A DNA stretch of 64,000 nt, from positions 1,798,001-1,862,000 of the forward strand of contig NZ_CP038853.1 in NCBI RefSeq assembly GCF_004792415.1, given 5' to 3'. The translations under genes were made by a program, and so were the position numbers. Position 1 is the first letter of the stretch. Each line of letters starts with the position of its first letter. The notes under the pieces are model-generated. The model worked only from the letters and a program-made list of their open reading frames with translations, made no database searches and was not told the origin of the DNA. Source of the stretch: Pantoea vagans (GTDB lineage Bacteria; Pseudomonadota; Gammaproteobacteria; Enterobacterales; Enterobacteriaceae). Shown here piece after piece: positions 59,621-64,000 of the stretch.

Positions 59621-59902
59621 ATGAAGGAACAACTTGAAGCAATGCTTGCGTCGATGACACCTGAAGTCTACGAACGACTGGCAACAGCAGTTGAGATTGG
59701 AAAATGGCCGGATGGCGTGGCACTGACGCAGGAGCAGCGCGACAACTGCCTGCAACTGGTTATGTTGTGGCAGGCAAGACACAACGATGCGCCGCAACAT
59801 ATGACCATCGCTAAGGGCGGCGAGATGGTGATGAAGTCGAAGAAAGAGCTGAAAGAAGCGTTCGGCATCGACCCGGATGTCACCCGCATTCATCTGCACT
59901 AA
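59621..59902 (+). CDS. yeaC: DUF1315 family protein YeaC
   Basis: 93 residues (E. coli 90). Function unknown. Highly conserved centre: MTPEVYERLATAVEIGKWPDGVALT, then LQLVMLWQARHN and MVMKSKKELKEAFGI. Directly after msrB with AAGGCG upstream, so co-transcribed with it. Ends at a terminator. Confidence 0.94.
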   Translation: MKEQLEAMLASMTPEVYERLATAVEIGKWPDGVALTQEQRDNCLQLVMLWQARHNDAPQHMTIAKGGEMVMKSKKELKEAFGIDPDVTRIHLH

Positions 59903-59935
59903 AAAAAAGCTGGCGTCATGCCAGCTCCATTTTTA
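59901..59935. terminator. Bidirectional terminator between yeaC and pncA
   Basis: AGCTGGC/GCCAGCT stem with a 5-base loop, flanked by eight As and by CCATTTTT. It overlaps the ends of both genes. Confidence 0.88.
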
Positions 59936-60541
59936 AATCAGAATCGCGCCCTGAGCCGTCATCTGAGCAAAGGCGATTTCACTGTCCTCAGGATTCAGAT
60001 TGACGCCACGGCAGCCTTCTTTGACTACCTCGACGTGATACCCCAATTCCAGCGCATCCAGCACGCTATATTTCACGCAGTAATCTGTCGCCAGCCCCAG
60101 CATCACCAGATGGGTGATGCCACGCTCACGCAGCCAGCTGTCCAGCTCGGTTTTACGACGGTGGCCATTATCAAAAAAGGCGCTGTAGCTGTCGACATCC
60201 TGATCTTCACCTTTATGGAACGTCGCATCGAACAGTGAACGATCCAGACCAGGATGGAAGTCGGCACCTTCTGAGCCCTGAATGCCGTGATCGGGCCACC
60301 AGATTTGCGCCAGACCATTTAACTCGCCCAGCGTGTAGACCGGCTCACCGGAAACCGAGGCAAAGCTGCCGTGATCGGCCGGGTGCCAGTCCTGCAGGGC
60401 CAGTACGCATTCACCGTTTTCACGGAACAGCCGCGCATAGCGATTGGCCACCTCGACCGTGTGGTCGCCCTCATGGACTGCCATCGGGCCGCCGGGGCAA
60501 AAATCGTTCTGAATATCAATAATGATGAGTGCCCGCTTCAT
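59933..60541 (-). CDS. pncA: Nicotinamidase PncA
   Basis: 202 residues (E. coli 213 in longer annotations). Converts nicotinamide to nicotinate for NAD salvage, and activates pyrazinamide in other species. The catalytic triad is D9 (IIIDIQNDF), K110 (TFHKG) and C155 (ATDYCVKYSV); the metal site is D51, H53 and H57 (QDWHPADH). 16 bp after ansA, as in the E. coli ansA-pncA operon. Confidence 0.97.
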   Translation of the reverse strand: MKRALIIIDIQNDFCPGGPMAVHEGDHTVEVANRYARLFRENGECVLALQDWHPADHGSFASVSGEPVYTLGELNGLAQIWWPDHGIQGSEGADFHPGLDRSLFDATFHKGEDQDVDSYSAFFDNGHRRKTELDSWLRERGITHLVMLGLATDYCVKYSVLDALELGYHVEVVKEGCRGVNLNPEDSEIAFAQMTAQGAILI

Positions 60542-60557
60542 TACATGTCGCTCCGTT

Positions 60558-61571
60558 TCAGTCTTCAGTCAGTTCGCCGCGCAAATTCTGCTGCATTCTG
60601 GCACGGATTTGATCGGCAGAGAGTTCCTGGCTGAGTAAAAAGTGTAGCTTGGTCAGCGCGGCTTCTACCGTCAGGTCAAATCCGCTAATCACGCCAGCTT
60701 CTTCCAGCGCATTGCCGGTGGCGTATCCGCCCATATTCACCTTGCCTGAAATACACTGGGTCAGGTTAACTACCACGATACCACGTTCGCTGGCCTGCTG
60801 AAGTTCGGTCAGAAATTCCTTGTTCTGCGGGGCGTTGCCCACGCCATAAGAACGCAGGATCAGCGCCTTCACCGGCTGACGCAGGAAGTTACGCACCACG
60901 TCGGCGGAAATTCCAGGATAGATGGTCACCACGCCAATAGGCTGAGGCGTAATGGTGTGAACTTTCAGTTCGCCCTGACCGGATGGGGCAGGTGGCGTAT
61001 TGAGGCGGCGAATATGAATGCCCGCTTCCAGTAGTGCAGAGAGGTTAGGCGACGCAAAGGCGTTGAAGCCATCGGCATGGGCCTTGGTCGTACGGTTACC
61101 GCGATAAAGCGTGTTATTGAAAAACAGAGACACTTCGCTAATCGGGTAGTTAGCCGCCACGTAGAGCGAATTTAACAGATTCTGCTGACCATCTGAGCGC
61201 AGCTCCGCCAGGGGGATCTGCGACCCGGTCACGATCACCGGCTTGGCCAGATTTTCCAGCATGAACGAGAGCGCGGAAGCGGTAAACGCCATGGTGTCAG
61301 TGCCATGCAGAATCACAAAGCCATCATAGCGATCGTAATTTTTTCGGATATCGTTGGCGATAAACTGCCAGTCTTCCGGAGTCATGTCAGATGAGTCGAT
61401 CAGCGGCTGATATTCATGAATGGTGAAATCAGGCATCTCGGGGCGGTGGAACTCGGGCATATTCGCCAGCTGCTGCTGCAGGTGCCCTGAGACCGGAATA
61501 TAGCCCTGCGCAGAGCGCTGCATACCGATTGTCCCGCCCGTGTAGGCTACGTAGATGTTTTTCTTTTGCAT
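60558..61571 (-). CDS. ansA: Cytoplasmic L-asparaginase I
   Basis: 337 residues (E. coli 338). Hydrolyses asparagine to aspartate and ammonia; low-affinity, cytoplasmic type. Both catalytic threonine sites are present: T14 (YTGGTIGMQ) and the HGTDTMAFT motif. The start at 61571 (MQKKNIYVAYTGG) matches E. coli; an in-frame ATG seven codons earlier (61590-61592) is also possible, and neither has a strong ribosome binding site. First gene of ansA-pncA. Confidence 0.95.
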   Translation of the reverse strand: MQKKNIYVAYTGGTIGMQRSAQGYIPVSGHLQQQLANMPEFHRPEMPDFTIHEYQPLIDSSDMTPEDWQFIANDIRKNYDRYDGFVILHGTDTMAFTASALSFMLENLAKPVIVTGSQIPLAELRSDGQQNLLNSLYVAANYPISEVSLFFNNTLYRGNRTTKAHADGFNAFASPNLSALLEAGIHIRRLNTPPAPSGQGELKVHTITPQPIGVVTIYPGISADVVRNFLRQPVKALILRSYGVGNAPQNKEFLTELQQASERGIVVVNLTQCISGKVNMGGYATGNALEEAGVISGFDLTVEAALTKLHFLLSQELSADQIRARMQQNLRGELTED

Positions 61572-61623
61572 TAGAGAACTCAGACTCGCCATAAAACGCG
61601 CAGTATAAGGGGAATAGCGGGGA

Positions 61624-61650
61624 AAAGCAGCCCGACCAGCGGCCGGGCTG
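61624..61650 (-). terminator. Terminator of sppA
   Basis: AGCCCG/CGGGCT-centred stem, 10 bp past the sppA stop, with CTTTTCCCC on the minus-strand exit. Confidence 0.75.
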
Positions 61651-61656
61651 AGAGGT

Positions 61657-63519
61657 TTATCGCACTTCGCCGCAGTTCAGGCAGAAGGCATAACGGTTCT
61701 GAGGATCGTTCTGCTTATCGAACAGACCCGGCTGAGCTTTCATGGCACTCATGACATCCAGCATCGGTGCGGGCAGCCAGGCTTTCAGCGTATCCGGCAA
61801 TACGGCCTGTACAGAGGCGTTCATCTGGCCCAGCACCATATCCAGGAAGGTCGGTTCATCCTGATACCAGCTCAGCATGGGTTTACTGACTTTCGCCAGC
61901 TCGCCCGCCTTCTTCACGGCATCATCGAAGTCACCCAGCGCATCCACCAGCCCATTGGCTTTGGCATCGCTGCCGGTCCAGACATGGCCCTGCGCTATCG
62001 CATCAATCTGCTCGGGGGTTTTATGACGCGACTTCGCCACCAGACCCACAAAGTTGCGGTAACCATTTTCGATAGTCAGCTGCATCAGCTGCTGAACTTC
62101 CGCTGGCAGCGCCTTGGTGGTGGAGATATCCGCCAGCGGGGAGGTCGCGACACCATCTGTGTGCACGCCAATGCTGTCCAGACTGTTCTCCAGCGTATTG
62201 ATCACGCCGAAGATACCAATCGAGCCGGTCAGCGTGCTGGGGTTCGCCACAATGTAGCTGGCAGGCGTTGAGATCCAGTAACCACCGGATGCCGCCATGC
62301 CGCCCATAGAGACCACAATCGGCTTACCTGCGGCCTGGGCCGCCGCCAGCTCTTCACGAATCGCTTCCGAAGCTGTCACGCTGCCACCCGGGCTGTTCAC
62401 CCGCAGAATAATCGCTTTGATTTTTGGATCGAGGCGCGCATCGCGGATCTGAGCAGCTGTTGTGTCGCCACCGACGTTGCCCGGCGTCTCTTCGCCATCC
62501 ATGATGGCACCGCTGGCCATGACGACCGCAATGTTGCCATCCTGCTGCGAGGAGGCCGGTTTCACGCTGTAGTCATAGATGCTGACGCTACGGTAATCGT
62601 TGCTCTGCTTATCCAGACCAAAGGTTTTCACCAGCTCCTGATCGGCCGCTGCACGGGAACCCAGGGCATCGACCAGCTTGTTATCCAGCGCATATTGCGC
62701 GGTGTCGCCTTTAACCGCGTTTAAACCAGCAATAATCGCTGCTGCACCCGGGAAGAGTTGTTTCGGCGTCAGCTGGCGATTCGCCGCCACGGTATTCAGG
62801 TAGTTCTGCCACAGCTGACCTACCCAGCGGCTGTCAGCGTCACGTGCCGCGGGTGACATGTCGTCACGCAGGAACGGCTCGACCGCTGATTTGTAGGTCC
62901 CGACACGGAAGACGTGTGAGGTGACTTTCAGCTTCTCCAGCAGGGTTTTGTAATAGAGTCCGTTGGTGGCGAAGCCATGCAGATCCACGGTGCCCTGCGG
63001 CGACAGATAGATTTTCGTGGCGTAGCTGGCAAGGTAGTATTGCGCCTGGCTGTAGCTGTCGCCCAGAGCATAAATTGGCTTGCCGCTGTCGCGAAATTCA
63101 CGCAGCGCTTTACCCACATATTGCAGCGAAGGCTGATCGCCACCAGCAAACTCGCGTAAATCCAGCACCATGCCTTTAATGTTGCTGTCACCCTTTGCCT
63201 GGCGAATGGCATCGACCACATCAAACAGCGAATTTTCCTGTAAACGGTCACTGCTGGCACCCAGCAGCTGGCGGCCGATTTTACTCAGACGATTGCTCAC
63301 TGACGGTTTATCCACCAGTACGCCGCTGAGATCGACTTTCAGTGCGCCCTGCTGAATCGGCGCTGAACTGCCGCCCGATCCGCTGACCTGCAGCCAGATC
63401 CCCACACCCACCACAATCAATAAAATCAGGAAAATATTCAGAATGAATTCCCTGATAAAATTCAATACCCGCCAGCTCCAGCGGAACAGACCTGCAATTA
63501 TTCGCCACAATGTGCGCAT
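61657..63519 (-). CDS. sppA: Signal peptide peptidase SppA (protease IV)
   Basis: 620 residues (E. coli 618). Inner-membrane serine protease that degrades cleaved signal peptides. One N-terminal membrane segment (about 28-48) precedes a duplicated ClpP-like fold. The catalytic lysine is near residue 210 ([11 protein letters not shown]) and the serine near 410 ([13 protein letters not shown]), a Ser-Lys dyad split between the repeats as in E. coli. I start at 63519 ([10 protein letters not shown]), which has GGAGAG just upstream; four residues more are possible. Divergent from ydjA. Confidence 0.96.
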   Translation of the reverse strand: MRTLWRIIAGLFRWSWRVLNFIREFILNIFLILLIVVGVGIWLQVSGSGGSSAPIQQGALKVDLSGVLVDKPSVSNRLSKIGRQLLGASSDRLQENSLFDVVDAIRQAKGDSNIKGMVLDLREFAGGDQPSLQYVGKALREFRDSGKPIYALGDSYSQAQYYLASYATKIYLSPQGTVDLHGFATNGLYYKTLLEKLKVTSHVFRVGTYKSAVEPFLRDDMSPAARDADSRWVGQLWQNYLNTVAANRQLTPKQLFPGAAAIIAGLNAVKGDTAQYALDNKLVDALGSRAAADQELVKTFGLDKQSNDYRSVSIYDYSVKPASSQQDGNIAVVMASGAIMDGEETPGNVGGDTTAAQIRDARLDPKIKAIILRVNSPGGSVTASEAIREELAAAQAAGKPIVVSMGGMAASGGYWISTPASYIVANPSTLTGSIGIFGVINTLENSLDSIGVHTDGVATSPLADISTTKALPAEVQQLMQLTIENGYRNFVGLVAKSRHKTPEQIDAIAQGHVWTGSDAKANGLVDALGDFDDAVKKAGELAKVSKPMLSWYQDEPTFLDMVLGQMNASVQAVLPDTLKAWLPAPMLDVMSAMKAQPGLFDKQNDPQNRYAFCLNCGEVR

Positions 63520-63692
63520 CAGACTCTCCATAAATATGTAGCAGGAAGTGGCCGCCGCGCGGACCAGACTTCCCCGACGAGCTCATCCTAAAGAGCGGCG
63601 TGTTAAAAGTCAGCAGGAAATCACTGCGCACTGTTACAAAAAATCTGCCTGTGCCAGGATAATGGCAACATTACAGAGATCGGGAGAGAAAC

Positions 63693-64000
63693 ATGGACGC
63701 ACTGGAGTTACTGGTCAACCGACGTTCGGCTTCACGCCTGACTGAGCCGGCACCGGCGGGTGACGCACTGGAAAATATCCTGCGGGCTGGCATGCGCGCG
63801 CCGGATCACGGCACGCTGCAACCCTGGCGCTTCATCATTGTGGAAAATGAAGGCCGCGACCGGATGAGTCAGCTGCTGGAGAAGGCGGCACGCGATAGCC
63901 AGCTGGATGAAAAGGCGATTAATAAAGCAAGCCAGGCGCCGTTTCGCGCACCGATGATCATTACAGTGGTGGCACATTGCGAAGTGCATCACAAAGTGCC
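63693..64000 (+). CDS. ydjA: Nitroreductase-family protein YdjA (5' part, cut by window edge)
   Basis: 102 codons are visible; the rest lies beyond 64000. Small FMN-binding nitroreductase; in E. coli it is a compact homodimer with poor activity on typical nitro compounds. The FMN-binding N-terminal motif NRRSASRL and [19 protein letters not shown] are clear, as is [23 protein letters not shown] precedes the ATG at normal spacing. Confidence 0.94.
   Translation, partial: MDALELLVNRRSASRLTEPAPAGDALENILRAGMRAPDHGTLQPWRFIIVENEGRDRMSQLLEKAARDSQLDEKAINKASQAPFRAPMIITVVAHCEVHHKV

Overview
The window is an ordinary, gene-dense enterobacterial chromosome segment. Almost every protein has an Escherichia coli counterpart at high identity, but the gene content and order differ from E. 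coli in ways that fit the Pantoea/Erwinia group: an orphan AmsG/WceG-type exopolysaccharide priming transferase, a RomA-like metallo-hydrolase between yebO and cspC, a periplasmic alpha-carbonic anhydrase before yoaA, and no nhaB or mgrB at their usual positions. The genus assignment is an inference from gene content. I see no insertion sequence, prophage, CRISPR array, tRNA or rRNA.

Layout. Positions 1-16.1 kb match the E. coli rsmF-to-yobD neighbourhood: rsmF (cut by the window edge), letB-letA (lipid transport across the envelope), msrC, proQ, prc, htpX, yebQ, kdgR, yobH, yebO, a RomA-like hydrolase, cspC, rlmA and yobD. Positions 16.1-26.6 kb hold manXYZ (mannose PTS), yoaE, pdeD, sdaA, nudL, pabB and yoaH. 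Positions 26.6-29.4 kb are the most accessory part: a RidA-family gene, an unrecognised lipoprotein, two very small genes with good ribosome binding sites, and the carbonic anhydrase. Positions 29.5-36 kb carry yoaA, tsaB, yeaY, fadD and rnd. Positions 36-51.3 kb hold a block that lies near 26 min in E. coli (minCDE, ycgL, ycgM, ycgN, dsbB, fadR, ycgB, dadAX, cvrA), plus an MFS exporter, the orphan priming transferase and yebV. Positions 51.5-64 kb return to the E. coli 40-min order: yeaH-yeaG, mipA, yeaE, yeaD-gapA, msrB-yeaC, pncA, ansA, sppA and the start of ydjA.

Shared themes. Envelope upkeep and proteolysis: letAB, prc, htpX, sppA, dsbB, mipA. Redox repair: msrC and msrB reduce the free-R and protein-R forms of methionine sulfoxide, and dsbB may connect to the periplasmic cysteines of pdeD. 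Fatty-acid control is nearly self-contained, because fadR and its target fadD, with a clear FadR operator, lie 8 kb apart. The starvation proteins YeaG, YeaH and YcgB (SpoVR) are all here, and an exact sigma-54 promoter consensus precedes yeaG.

The points most worth following up are: nucleotide remnants of YobF spread over three frames just upstream of cspC; two unannotated-looking small genes at 27769-28187; a hairpin array at 781-932; a structured leader before yoaE; the sigma-54 site; and the orphan priming transferase. I found no convincing new multi-gene system. Starts were chosen by eye from alignment to remembered E. coli proteins and from ribosome binding sites, so several differ from the longest possible frame.
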